Shown here: positions 5,992 to 13,840 of the stretch, one piece after another
Layout: each line of letters opens with the position of its first letter
Numbering within the stretch: position 1 is the stretch's first letter
Assembly (NCBI GenBank): GCA_039184335.1
Contig: JBCDBD010000043.1
Span: 1-21,944 of the forward strand
From: JBCDBD01 sp039184335
GTDB taxonomy: Bacteria > Bacteroidota > Bacteroidia > Flavobacteriales > Flavobacteriaceae
DNA length: 21,944 bases
Direction of reading: 5' to 3'
The notes under the pieces: model-generated
Told to the model about the DNA's origin: nothing
Database searches by the model: none
Seen by the model: only the letters and a program-made list of their open reading frames with translations
Position numbers and translations under genes: made by a program

Positions 5992-6552
5992 CTAATCAAG
6001 AATCATACGGGCCAAACTTCTTTTGTCCCTTTCTATCTCCATAAGTTCGAGCTCATAGGTTATGGTGTTGATGATATTGGTGTACTTTACGCCAATCTGG
6101 TCAATAACCCCGTTGTTTACCCGTTCACTGGTCGGCCAGTTTACCAGTTCGTTCGCAATTCGGGCTGCTTCGATCAAATAGGCCCTTTTGGTCTGGCATT
6201 TTATTCTTTCAGAAGAAAAAGGCACATAAAAATGGTCACATAAATCTGTATAATTGAGTGACAGGATTGGGTTGGCATAACTGGGCAGCCATTCTCTTGA
6301 CAGATACTCGATTGCGTTTACCCCCGCCATTTTAAGCACTTCTGTATTCGTATGCTGGTAAGCTTCCAATGCTGCAGCCGTTGCCCAAGCTTCGGTATAC
6401 ACAGGCACTATAATTGCGGGATCGAGATAATCACCGGGTCTGGGTGTCAAGTCCTCTGGACTTGGAATCACAGGAGGAGTGTCCAATATCTGTGCGGTAA
6501 GCGGAGTAATGAACAGCAGCATCACATACAACAATTGCCTTTTCATGGTCAT
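5992..6552 (-). CDS. Secreted protein of the five-gene block (E)
   Basis: The 186-residue product is unrecognised. A signal peptide (1-20, cleavage PLTA|Q) is followed by a Pro-rich linker (ILDTPPVIPSPEDLTPRPGD) and a helical domain. Cys at about 105 and 118 (DLCDHF and IKCQTK) could form a disulfide. The charged C-terminal helix resembles that of gene C. E is the first gene of the block and its ATG overlaps the traN stop by four bases, tying it to the transfer operon. It may have two starts, M1 and M3. A part in the outer-membrane side of the channel near TraN is plausible only from position. Confidence 0.75.
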   Translation of the reverse strand: MTMKRQLLYVMLLFITPLTAQILDTPPVIPSPEDLTPRPGDYLDPAIIVPVYTEAWATAAALEAYQHTNTEVLKMAGVNAIEYLSREWLPSYANPILSLNYTDLCDHFYVPFSSERIKCQTKRAYLIEAARIANELVNWPTSERVNNGVIDQIGVKYTNIINTITYELELMEIERDKRSLARMILD

Positions 6553-7391
6553 AGTGCTTGTGGGTTGATCAATTTTTTTCTGGGGATGATGATCTGTGAA
6601 GACCTACCTCCATCTTTTTCCAACACATCAATGCTGAGCCGTTCGTTTTTGTTGGGGGTGAACTTGTCAAATATCAACAGCGCACTCTTGCTGTTATAGC
6701 CTTCGAGCTTCGTGATATTGCCTACAACATGCACTGGTTTAAGAATCCGTTCTTGATAAATGTATTCTGAGCTTACCTTAGGCTTTAGCTTTAACCGGAA
6801 CAAGATATGGTCAATATCCAGGTCAATGGCCGAACCGTTGACCAGGTTCAACCTTAAGGCGATAAAGTTGCTCTCGTAAAAAATACCTGTCACACTCATG
6901 CCAAAGTCTTCTCGTTTACTGTGCACTTCTATATTGGAAGCCACATATTTTAAACGGTCTGCAAAGCGTTTGATCTCTTCTTGCCGTAGTTCTATGGCCT
7001 CAAGGCCCTGTTGGGTCTTTTTGATATATTCGCCCCCCCTGTTCACCCTATAGGTCAATTGCCGGGTATCTCTGTTGTACCGAATAGGTATGGAGTGGTA
7101 TGCCCCATCTTCGGTTATTACGGTAAGGTTTGTCTCTTGACTTATGGGCTTCGCAACATCTTCACCGATATGTCTAAGTTTTACCAAGGTCTGCACGGTA
7201 TCGGCAATGAAATATGGCGATCCCAAATCGACATAGGTAATCGATTCGTCAAAGATCAGGTGTGTTGTCTTGATATCAGATACATATAAGATCTCACTGG
7301 GCCGTATCTCTTTCATATGACGTTGTCCACTGGCAAACTGGCCAGTCAAAGTCAATAGCAGTATCACTATAGGGGTTTTCATTTTCATCAT
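6549..7391 (-). CDS. traN: Conjugative transposon protein TraN (DUF4138, VirB9-like)
   Basis: At 280 residues with a signal peptide (1-22, cleavage ASG|Q), the protein fits the DUF4138/TraN family. It has a beta-rich N-terminal region with the run LYVSDIKTTHLIFDESITYVDLGS (anchors about 35-58), a charged helical linker (about 125-150) and a second beta-rich domain (about 160-280). TraN is the VirB9-type partner of TraM in the outer-membrane core. It starts seven bases after traG and overlaps gene E by four bases. Its C-terminal domain looks complete. Confidence 0.92.
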   Translation of the reverse strand: MMKMKTPIVILLLTLTGQFASGQRHMKEIRPSEILYVSDIKTTHLIFDESITYVDLGSPYFIADTVQTLVKLRHIGEDVAKPISQETNLTVITEDGAYHSIPIRYNRDTRQLTYRVNRGGEYIKKTQQGLEAIELRQEEIKRFADRLKYVASNIEVHSKREDFGMSVTGIFYESNFIALRLNLVNGSAIDLDIDHILFRLKLKPKVSSEYIYQERILKPVHVVGNITKLEGYNSKSALLIFDKFTPNKNERLSIDVLEKDGGRSSQIIIPRKKLINPQAL

Positions 7392-7398
7392 TTTTATC

Positions 7399-9750
7399 TT
7401 AATTGTTCTGTTCTACAAATTCGTTCAAGGCCAATTCCATATTTCCGGTTTTACGGTACACATCAAAAATGAGCTTGTTCTCATCGGCATTTGAGGAATA
7501 GCAAGCATATCGCTCGGGAGAGACACTGACTTTATATACATTGGACACATTGCCCACCTTGATATATACCTCGCGCTTGTCGGTAGAGAACAATTTTTCT
7601 AAATCACTCTCGCTAAAGGACAGGTACTTGGCAAACTTGTCTTTAGAGGCCATCTTTTTCTTGTGTGACAAAAGAATCATCGTATCGGTATTGTTGATCA
7701 TCGCTGGACCGGCCGCAGTATCTAAGATGTCTTCGACATCTTGGGTAGCTATGGCCACTTCACCATAAAATTTACGTACCGTTTTATAGAGGTATTTGAT
7801 GAATTCTGCCATTTCTCCCTTTGAGATGGGTTTCCAGCATTCGTCTATAAAAATTGATTTTTTGACACTTGGTGCTTGACGTATTTTACCCATTACCACA
7901 TCGATACAGAGCATGGTGACCAAGGGAAACAGGACAGGGTGGTCTTTGATGTTGTCCATTTCAAAAACAATGAACCGTTCTTCTACCAGGTTAATCGGAT
8001 TTTTCGAGTTTAGAATTTCTGCGTATTTGCCATCATGAAAATCTTGAAGCGAAAGTTTAAAACTCAGCTTGTCAAAATAGACAGCCTCTTCTTTCAGTAC
8101 CGTGGTTTCACAGACGTACTCGAAAAAGGTCGACATACAGGGAAAGACACTTTCATCCCTTTTCAGCTTTTCATAATACGCATCTACATACATGGATAAA
8201 ATTTGTTTTTCCTCACGGGTGTATGCACTGTCCCCTTTCCATAAAAAAATGATCAATGAAATAATAAATACCTTTTTGTCTACAGTCACCTGTTCTTTAT
8301 TGCCAAGGTAGAAAGGATTGAACTGCAGGGGCTCACCAACATCGTAGGTAAAATATTGTCCATTGCACAATTGACATAGTTTCTTATATGAATTTCCGAT
8401 ATCAATCATCACAATATGGTGCCCTTGCTCGAAATATTGGCTTGCGATATGGTTGATCAAAAAAGACTTGCCCGTACCTGAAGGGCCAAAAATAAGCCTG
8501 TTCCGATTTACAATAAGGCCCCTTTTCACTGGTTCATCCCAAAGATCCAATCGTATCGGCGAACCATTTTTGCGATCACAGAAAAGAATACCGTTCTTGT
8601 TGCCCTCGTAATAGCTTTCAAAATTGATCAATGCCGCACTTTGTTCTGAAACTCCCATAAAGCGAAAATCTTCAGGAATAAATACTGAGGCTCCAGGACA
8701 ACTGTTCATAAAGAGATCTTCTAACGCATAACGCACTTCATAGGGTATCATGCCCAGATCCCTGAAGGCATTCTTTAGGGCACTCCTGTCTTTTTCAAGA
8801 CCCTTTTCCGTATCGTTCCATATGAGCACACTGTAGTGCTGTTTTATGAACTTCAACTCTTTTTTCAGTACGTCTTCTACCAAGTCTTTGATGTTATCGT
8901 AGGTAAGCTTGTTCTCTGGAGAGATTACCGCCAAGCTCTTAAATTTGTTCAGCTTTGATTTGAGCTGCCCAAAAATCTTTTCTGACTTTTCAATATAGAT
9001 GACTTGGTTATAAATGTGATTGCAATCAAGACCTACGGTAATGGGTTGAATAAATGGAATTTGAAAATCGGTCTTGGGGGTAGAAAAATCGCTATTGCGT
9101 ATGGTAGTATCGATCGCTATGGGCAACTGTAGGTTTGAAGTAAGGGCGAAAAGTTCGGCATACTTATTGCCGACCTGCAATTTTTGATCCAAGAAAATAT
9201 CTTTTAGCATGGTATCGCCCTCTTTTTCCAATGAAAAATAGGTGCCCAACAACGCTATGATCTCTTCATTGTTCAACCGTTGTACTTCAAAATACTGCTC
9301 TTTGGTCAAAAAAGAGATGCTAGCCTCTGTGGCCTTTACAAATATTTCAAATTCTGCAATATAGTTTTCATACATTTTGGGTTTGGCATATAGCGATACC
9401 ACATTCTTGGAGTTCTTTGTGATGATGAGATAGCATTCATGTTTCAGTGTGGGTTTCTCATAGAAAAATTGGTTGTCACTTCTAGACAAAATGCTATCAG
9501 GCTCCGCGATGGCCTCAGTCAATTTGTCGACAAAAAAGTAATCTTGCTTCTGCACAATGGTATCTTCTGGAAGCGAACGAATTACCTTATCAAAGATTTC
9601 ATTGATGGCATGTATTGCATCAACGTCCAAAGAGTATATTTGCGGTAAACTTAACTTATAGACGAGGCTCAAATCACCTTTCTTAGAGACCAACAAATCG
9701 TTCTCTACAGCATAAATAGGCAACACCTTGCTTATCGTTGTGCTTTTCAT
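7399..9750 (-). CDS. traG: Conjugation ATPase TraG (VirB4/TrbE family)
   Basis: The 783-residue protein is a VirB4-type ATPase that powers the assembly of the transfer channel and substrate movement at the inner membrane. The Walker A motif GPSGTGKS is at 422-429 and the Walker B strand IFIDE at 633-637, followed by WKPI. The ATQDVED segment (about 668-674) matches the family's conserved glutamine motif. The N-terminal half (1-400) is the usual VirB4 membrane/channel-interacting domain. Length is normal for the family. It overlaps traM by four bases and precedes traN by seven. No key residue is missing. Confidence 0.96.
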   Translation of the reverse strand: MKSTTISKVLPIYAVENDLLVSKKGDLSLVYKLSLPQIYSLDVDAIHAINEIFDKVIRSLPEDTIVQKQDYFFVDKLTEAIAEPDSILSRSDNQFFYEKPTLKHECYLIITKNSKNVVSLYAKPKMYENYIAEFEIFVKATEASISFLTKEQYFEVQRLNNEEIIALLGTYFSLEKEGDTMLKDIFLDQKLQVGNKYAELFALTSNLQLPIAIDTTIRNSDFSTPKTDFQIPFIQPITVGLDCNHIYNQVIYIEKSEKIFGQLKSKLNKFKSLAVISPENKLTYDNIKDLVEDVLKKELKFIKQHYSVLIWNDTEKGLEKDRSALKNAFRDLGMIPYEVRYALEDLFMNSCPGASVFIPEDFRFMGVSEQSAALINFESYYEGNKNGILFCDRKNGSPIRLDLWDEPVKRGLIVNRNRLIFGPSGTGKSFLINHIASQYFEQGHHIVMIDIGNSYKKLCQLCNGQYFTYDVGEPLQFNPFYLGNKEQVTVDKKVFIISLIIFLWKGDSAYTREEKQILSMYVDAYYEKLKRDESVFPCMSTFFEYVCETTVLKEEAVYFDKLSFKLSLQDFHDGKYAEILNSKNPINLVEERFIVFEMDNIKDHPVLFPLVTMLCIDVVMGKIRQAPSVKKSIFIDECWKPISKGEMAEFIKYLYKTVRKFYGEVAIATQDVEDILDTAAGPAMINNTDTMILLSHKKKMASKDKFAKYLSFSESDLEKLFSTDKREVYIKVGNVSNVYKVSVSPERYACYSSNADENKLIFDVYRKTGNMELALNEFVEQNN

Positions 9751-10856
9751 TTTACATCATTTTTAGTGGCTACATGAATCCATAGATGGTATTTTCGCGG
9801 CATCAAGACACGTTTTCTATCGAACAGTTCTTGGGTCACTTCATTAATGGTGGCCAGAAGTGCCACCCTTCTTATCTCATCTGGTTCCACTTCATTGTCT
9901 TGCCCCCCGAACGTACTGTTCTGGTTATTTCGCTGTTTTACAAACCTGTACACTTCTTTCGATACTTTTGAAGGTATTTTAGGCCAATTGTTATTGCCCA
10001 GGTGTATCCCTTCCCTACCATCAAAATCATAGATGGCAAGGGTTACGGAATGTAACTTTTCATTAGTCTTGTAGCTCTCGATGTCAATCTGCATCCGATT
10101 ATCTGCTGAAAAGGATGCCTTGCCATATAACAGGGCCCCTTTAGGAATTCGAATATCTTGTTCTGGTAGGTATATCGATTGTTTTAACCTGATCGCCACA
10201 GTGCTTCCTGCTATCAATAGGCGTTGGTCAACGGTTTCAGCAGGAACCAATGGAAAACCATCTATTTCAGGTGAAAAGCCACCAAGCCCATTAAAATTAC
10301 TTTTGTTTTCATTACTTTCTTGCCATCGATCTTTCAGTGTGGGCGGTGCTGGTTCAGGTTCTTCTTCAAGCGCATTACTGACCTTGGCAGGCCTAGCGGG
10401 AGCAGGTGATGGTGGGCCATAGGTAGTGTTGACCTTCTCTTGCGCCACGGCATCCATTTCTTCCTGCATTTTCATCAACAGCATCAACTCTTCTTCTGCC
10501 TTTTGTTGTTCATTGGCACCAAACTGTTGTGCTGAACCACTTGCCACTTCTCTTCGTTCTTGCCTTTTAAAAGGGTTGAAGTTGTAGCCCTCTGCAGTAT
10601 CTTCTTGATATTCATCTCTTTCTATGAGTTCATTTTTTGGGTCGAATTTGGTATGCACTTCCCTATCGTAACTCTCTTTTTTGGTAATACTCTCTATTTG
10701 TCCTTCATCCACTTTTGGGGTTGACAATGAAATTTTCTCATCTTCAGTGGTTTCCTCCTCATCGGAAGCGAACAAGGCCATTTTTACATACACCCCGATG
10801 AGTACCATGAAAACAACAAAAATTGAAATTGCTATGATCTTTTTATTCTTATCCAT
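9747..10856 (-). CDS. traM: Conjugative transposon protein TraM (VirB10-like)
   Basis: The 369-residue protein has a short cytoplasmic N-terminus, one membrane helix (about 7-28), an acidic stretch (SDEEETTEDE), a long charged and Pro/Ala-rich periplasmic linker (about 40-200, with PPSPAPARPAK) and a C-terminal domain. The C-terminal part contains LLIAGSTVAIRLKQSIYLP and IRIPKGALLYGKASF, patterns of the TraM/VirB10 beta-barrel region. TraM spans the envelope and joins the inner-membrane complex to TraN. It lies one base after the M23 peptidase gene and overlaps traG by four bases. Confidence 0.92.
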   Translation of the reverse strand: MDKNKKIIAISIFVVFMVLIGVYVKMALFASDEEETTEDEKISLSTPKVDEGQIESITKKESYDREVHTKFDPKNELIERDEYQEDTAEGYNFNPFKRQERREVASGSAQQFGANEQQKAEEELMLLMKMQEEMDAVAQEKVNTTYGPPSPAPARPAKVSNALEEEPEPAPPTLKDRWQESNENKSNFNGLGGFSPEIDGFPLVPAETVDQRLLIAGSTVAIRLKQSIYLPEQDIRIPKGALLYGKASFSADNRMQIDIESYKTNEKLHSVTLAIYDFDGREGIHLGNNNWPKIPSKVSKEVYRFVKQRNNQNSTFGGQDNEVEPDEIRRVALLATINEVTQELFDRKRVLMPRKYHLWIHVATKNDVK

Positions 10857-10857
10857 C

Positions 10858-11406
10858 TTATTTCGTAACTATACTATTGCCTATGCTGTTCTTGATCACG
10901 GTACTGTTCCAAAAGAACATGGGGTCTATGCGCTTGTTATGTATCCATATCTCATAATGTAGATGGGGGCCAGTGACCCAACCTGAATCACCAACTGCTC
11001 CTATTAACTGTCCCTTGGCAACCTTATCTCCTTTTTTTACGAAAAAATACAATAGATGGCCATAAAGGGTCTTGGTCATGCCTTGGTGTTTTAGCAACAC
11101 ATAGTTTCCATACCCTTTATCGAAACCGACTTCCTTAACGCTGCCGCTTGCTGAGGCATGGACCGCACTTCCTTTTTTAGCCACTAGATCAATACCCTTA
11201 TGCTTCTTTACTTTACCATGTACTGGATGTAGCCTATACCCATACCCGGAAGAAACCCGAACAAAATTTTTCCGGTTCAATGGAAAATAGTTGGGCAAAT
11301 GATCATTGTACCTCAAAGTGTCTTCACGGGTTGGTTGTGCCAACACACATTGCACTGCCAAAACCACCATTGCACCTATAAAAACTTTTGCTGTTCTAGG
11401 CTTCAT
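10858..11406 (-). CDS. M23-family (LytM-type) zinc endopeptidase, secreted
   Basis: The 182-residue product has a signal peptide (about 1-23, cleavage VLA|Q) and a single M23 peptidase domain. Zinc-site residues are visible: H69 and D73 (HKGID), H117 (YGHL), and H148 and H150 (GPHLHYE). Such enzymes cut peptide cross-links in peptidoglycan. Here it is placed inside the transfer operon, overlapping the coupling-protein gene by 11 bases and ending one base before traM. It is therefore likely the wall-opening enzyme of the mating channel, the job done by lytic transglycosylases in many other systems. All catalytic residues are present, so activity is expected. Confidence 0.92.
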   Translation of the reverse strand: MKPRTAKVFIGAMVVLAVQCVLAQPTREDTLRYNDHLPNYFPLNRKNFVRVSSGYGYRLHPVHGKVKKHKGIDLVAKKGSAVHASASGSVKEVGFDKGYGNYVLLKHQGMTKTLYGHLLYFFVKKGDKVAKGQLIGAVGDSGWVTGPHLHYEIWIHNKRIDPMFFWNSTVIKNSIGNSIVTK

Positions 11407-13390
11407 TTTTCTCTGTATTAGTGACTAATTCCGGTTCAGTCTTTGTTGGGCCTACAGCAGGTACTTGCTGCGTTTTGGTTCTTTCAGCAATAGCATTTAA
11501 CTCATAGGTGACCAGAATGTCTATTTCATCTATGATGCGCTTAAAGTTGCCATCGACCAAGTCCTTTAAGGTTGTTTCTGGTATTATCGTAGGAATGGGT
11601 TTCTTGACCTGGTCGATACGCTGGTCAACCTTGATTTTACCCCTAAAGATCTTACGCTCAATTTCTTCCCCAAAGTTATCGGCAACGACCCCGACAAACT
11701 CCCCCTGTGATAATTGCGATATGGTCGAAACGGGAATTACAAATTCCAAACTCTCATTGATGGTATACGACGTAGAGTTGGTATCAACAGAGACATTTTT
11801 TAATTTCTGTTTCTTTTTGCCAAAAATCTCCTGTAATTTGGTAGCCGTTCCGCTACGCACCGAACCACTGAAGATATTTCCGACAATGTTGAAAATCGTT
11901 TCAGCAATCTTATCGCCATAGTCCCTTTTCAATTGCTCCAGATCCTGCATGCCTATGGTCGTAGAAATCTTATTGGACCTCGCTGTTGCAATTAGGTTGT
12001 CAAGGCCCATAAAATACATGGTGGGCAACTCATCGATTATTACCGAACAGGGTTGTTTCCCCTGTTTGTTGATTTCTTTTAGCAGTTGTGTCGATATCAA
12101 TCCTAAAGCGGGAGAATTTGTCGTTTGTGTCGAAGGGGAATTTGCCAGTATAAAAATGACCGGGGCCTCTGGATTATTGATATCTAAAGTGACATTTCTA
12201 TCAGTAAATACATTATTGCCCATAACCCAGAACAATTCTTTGGTAGCTAACTGCGACAACGGTATGCGTGCAGAAGCCGTTTGACCTGCCAACTGCTCGA
12301 ATGCCTGTTTGGCCAGTGCATCTGCAAAAGGGGTCATAAAGAACTTCAGCTCAGGATAGTTCTGAAAAATCTTGAACACATCCTCATCAGGGCAAGAAGC
12401 CAAGGTGATGGCATGGGGCAAGGTACAATACTTACCATCTTCGTATATCTTCAAGAAATAGATACAGCAAGCAAAATAGGAAATCGCTGATTGTGAAAAG
12501 AAGTCTTTCTTGGTGATCCATTCCTTATTAAGATTATAGAGTACGGTTTGGGAAGCTTCAATGGCATCTGCCGCTTTTCGAATCAAATTTGGACTTAGTG
12601 GATTGATAAAGTTGGATTGTTCAAGATTGTCCAATGAGACCACCGTAAACTTTGGTTCTATTTTATAGTGTTCCTTGTAATATTCAAAGAATGCATAGGT
12701 TTCCTTGGCCAGTGAAGGAAACTTGAAGTCATACACCATCATGGTGAATTGCTTTTTTATATGCTGCCGAATGTATTCTTCTATGACCGAATACGACTTT
12801 CCAGATCCGGGTGTTCCCAACACCATGGTGGCCCTAAAGGGATTAACGACATTTATCGTACCCTTGTCCGTCTTGAAATTTACCGAGTATGGGTTTGTTT
12901 TGACTTCTTTTCCTTGTCTGAAATTTTGGTTTTTTTCGTTGAACTCGTCTTTGTGACCGAAATATTTAAAATGCTTTCGAAGTTTTAAAAAGGCCCAAAC
13001 AAAACCAATGAACGATACCAATGATACTACTACATTCGCATAAAGGTGCACTTCAAATACTGGAACCAAGGTGAAAATACCCAAAAAAAGTGCAACCATA
13101 CCTAAATAGTAGGTTCCCCGGTTATCATCTTCAGGCTTTTTCTTTACACTAAATCCCAGGCATGCGAAAGCGGTCAGTACCGCACAGGACAATCTTAACA
13201 AGACCGGACTTTCATGAAATGGATATATGCCGACCAACTTGAGTGCTATATTGGTCAAACTTTCATTGGTAAGGGATTTGTCTGATAAAAAATCATAATA
13301 GTCAATGTAAGTTGCTGAGGCCAACACTATAAAACAGGCTAAAAAAACCAAGATAAGGAGTATATCAACTGAATATTTTTCGTTCTTCAT
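11396..13390 (-). CDS. Type IV coupling protein (VirD4/TraG/MobC-like ATPase)
   Basis: The 664-residue protein has four predicted membrane helices in its N-terminal 140 residues, then a cytoplasmic ATPase domain. The Walker A motif GTPGSGKS is at 192-199 and Walker B IIDE at 451-454, followed by LPTMYF. The DFKFPSLA segment (221-228) and the ARSNKISTTIGMQDLEQL stretch (about 470-487) are family features. It brings the relaxase-DNA complex to the channel. In Bacteroidota elements it is usually called MobC and sits next to the relaxase; here it is the first gene of the transfer operon with no relaxase nearby. The C-terminal tail (about 620-664) is charged and low-complexity. Its start is ATG 13390, 111 bases downstream of the TACATTTA motif. 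Confidence 0.93.
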   Translation of the reverse strand: MKNEKYSVDILLILVFLACFIVLASATYIDYYDFLSDKSLTNESLTNIALKLVGIYPFHESPVLLRLSCAVLTAFACLGFSVKKKPEDDNRGTYYLGMVALFLGIFTLVPVFEVHLYANVVVSLVSFIGFVWAFLKLRKHFKYFGHKDEFNEKNQNFRQGKEVKTNPYSVNFKTDKGTINVVNPFRATMVLGTPGSGKSYSVIEEYIRQHIKKQFTMMVYDFKFPSLAKETYAFFEYYKEHYKIEPKFTVVSLDNLEQSNFINPLSPNLIRKAADAIEASQTVLYNLNKEWITKKDFFSQSAISYFACCIYFLKIYEDGKYCTLPHAITLASCPDEDVFKIFQNYPELKFFMTPFADALAKQAFEQLAGQTASARIPLSQLATKELFWVMGNNVFTDRNVTLDINNPEAPVIFILANSPSTQTTNSPALGLISTQLLKEINKQGKQPCSVIIDELPTMYFMGLDNLIATARSNKISTTIGMQDLEQLKRDYGDKIAETIFNIVGNIFSGSVRSGTATKLQEIFGKKKQKLKNVSVDTNSTSYTINESLEFVIPVSTISQLSQGEFVGVVADNFGEEIERKIFRGKIKVDQRIDQVKKPIPTIIPETTLKDLVDGNFKRIIDEIDILVTYELNAIAERTKTQQVPAVGPTKTEPELVTNTEKNEA

Positions 13391-13489
13391 CTACTTATTG
13401 TGATTCTTTGTTAGACATATTCAAAACCATATGCTGGTCAAATGAACCAGAGTGTTTTTATTCTTTTACAGCCAAGGCCATTTTCTACC

Positions 13490-13590
13490 TTAACTTATGT
13501 TAAATGTACTTGAAGACTATGCAAAAAAGGAGTGTAGAGTAATAAGTGGTGTACAAGAATTACATAGGTGGGAATATAAATTAATAAGTG
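13490..13590 (-). promoter_or_regulatory. Putative promoter/operator of the transfer operon (CACTTATT pair + TACATTTA)
   Basis: On the minus strand CACTTATT occurs at 13583-13590 and 13541-13548, 42 bases apart (about four helical turns). A weaker copy, CACCTATG (13563-13570), lies near the midpoint. TACATTTA (13501-13508) follows 40 bases after the proximal box and resembles a Bacteroidota -7 element (TAnnTTTG) with its last base changed; no canonical -33 TTTG is at the right distance. The same arrangement lies before the sigma gene at 19328-19417. Inferred, not proven. Confidence 0.55.
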
Positions 13591-13635
13591 CTCTTGTATA
13601 TTAACATATATTTTGCAGTTTTAAGACCACTATCG

Positions 13636-13651
13636 CAGACTTTCAAGTCTG
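13636..13651. promoter_or_regulatory. Inverted repeat, possible operator
   Basis: CAGACTT and AAGTCTG form a perfect 7-base inverted repeat with a 2-base centre, about 250 bases upstream of the coupling-protein start. It may be a regulator site. No second copy was noticed. Confidence 0.3.
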
Positions 13652-13840
13652 TCTGAAAAATTGGCATGTACCATTAAAGACTTAAAATTGTATTGCAGGT
13701 TTTGTGTACAAGCAGAAAGTACATATCGTTATGTAAAATGTGATGGGTATTTTGACAATCGTAGTATTTCTGTATTCCATTTTTTCAAAAAGGGACATAT
13801 GGACAATGGAACGATTCCTGTAACTGGAAAATAGAATCCC

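Larger units (their letters stand above)
13391..13840. other. Intergenic region upstream of the transfer operon
   Basis: These 450 bases separate the operon start from the acyltransferase stop. They hold the CACTTATT direct-repeat promoter region, a TTAAC-TTAT-GTTAA inverted repeat (13490-13503) overlapping the TACATTTA motif, and a 7-base inverted repeat (13636-13651). I see no convincing coding frame and no terminator with a T-run after the acyltransferase gene. Confidence 0.7.
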
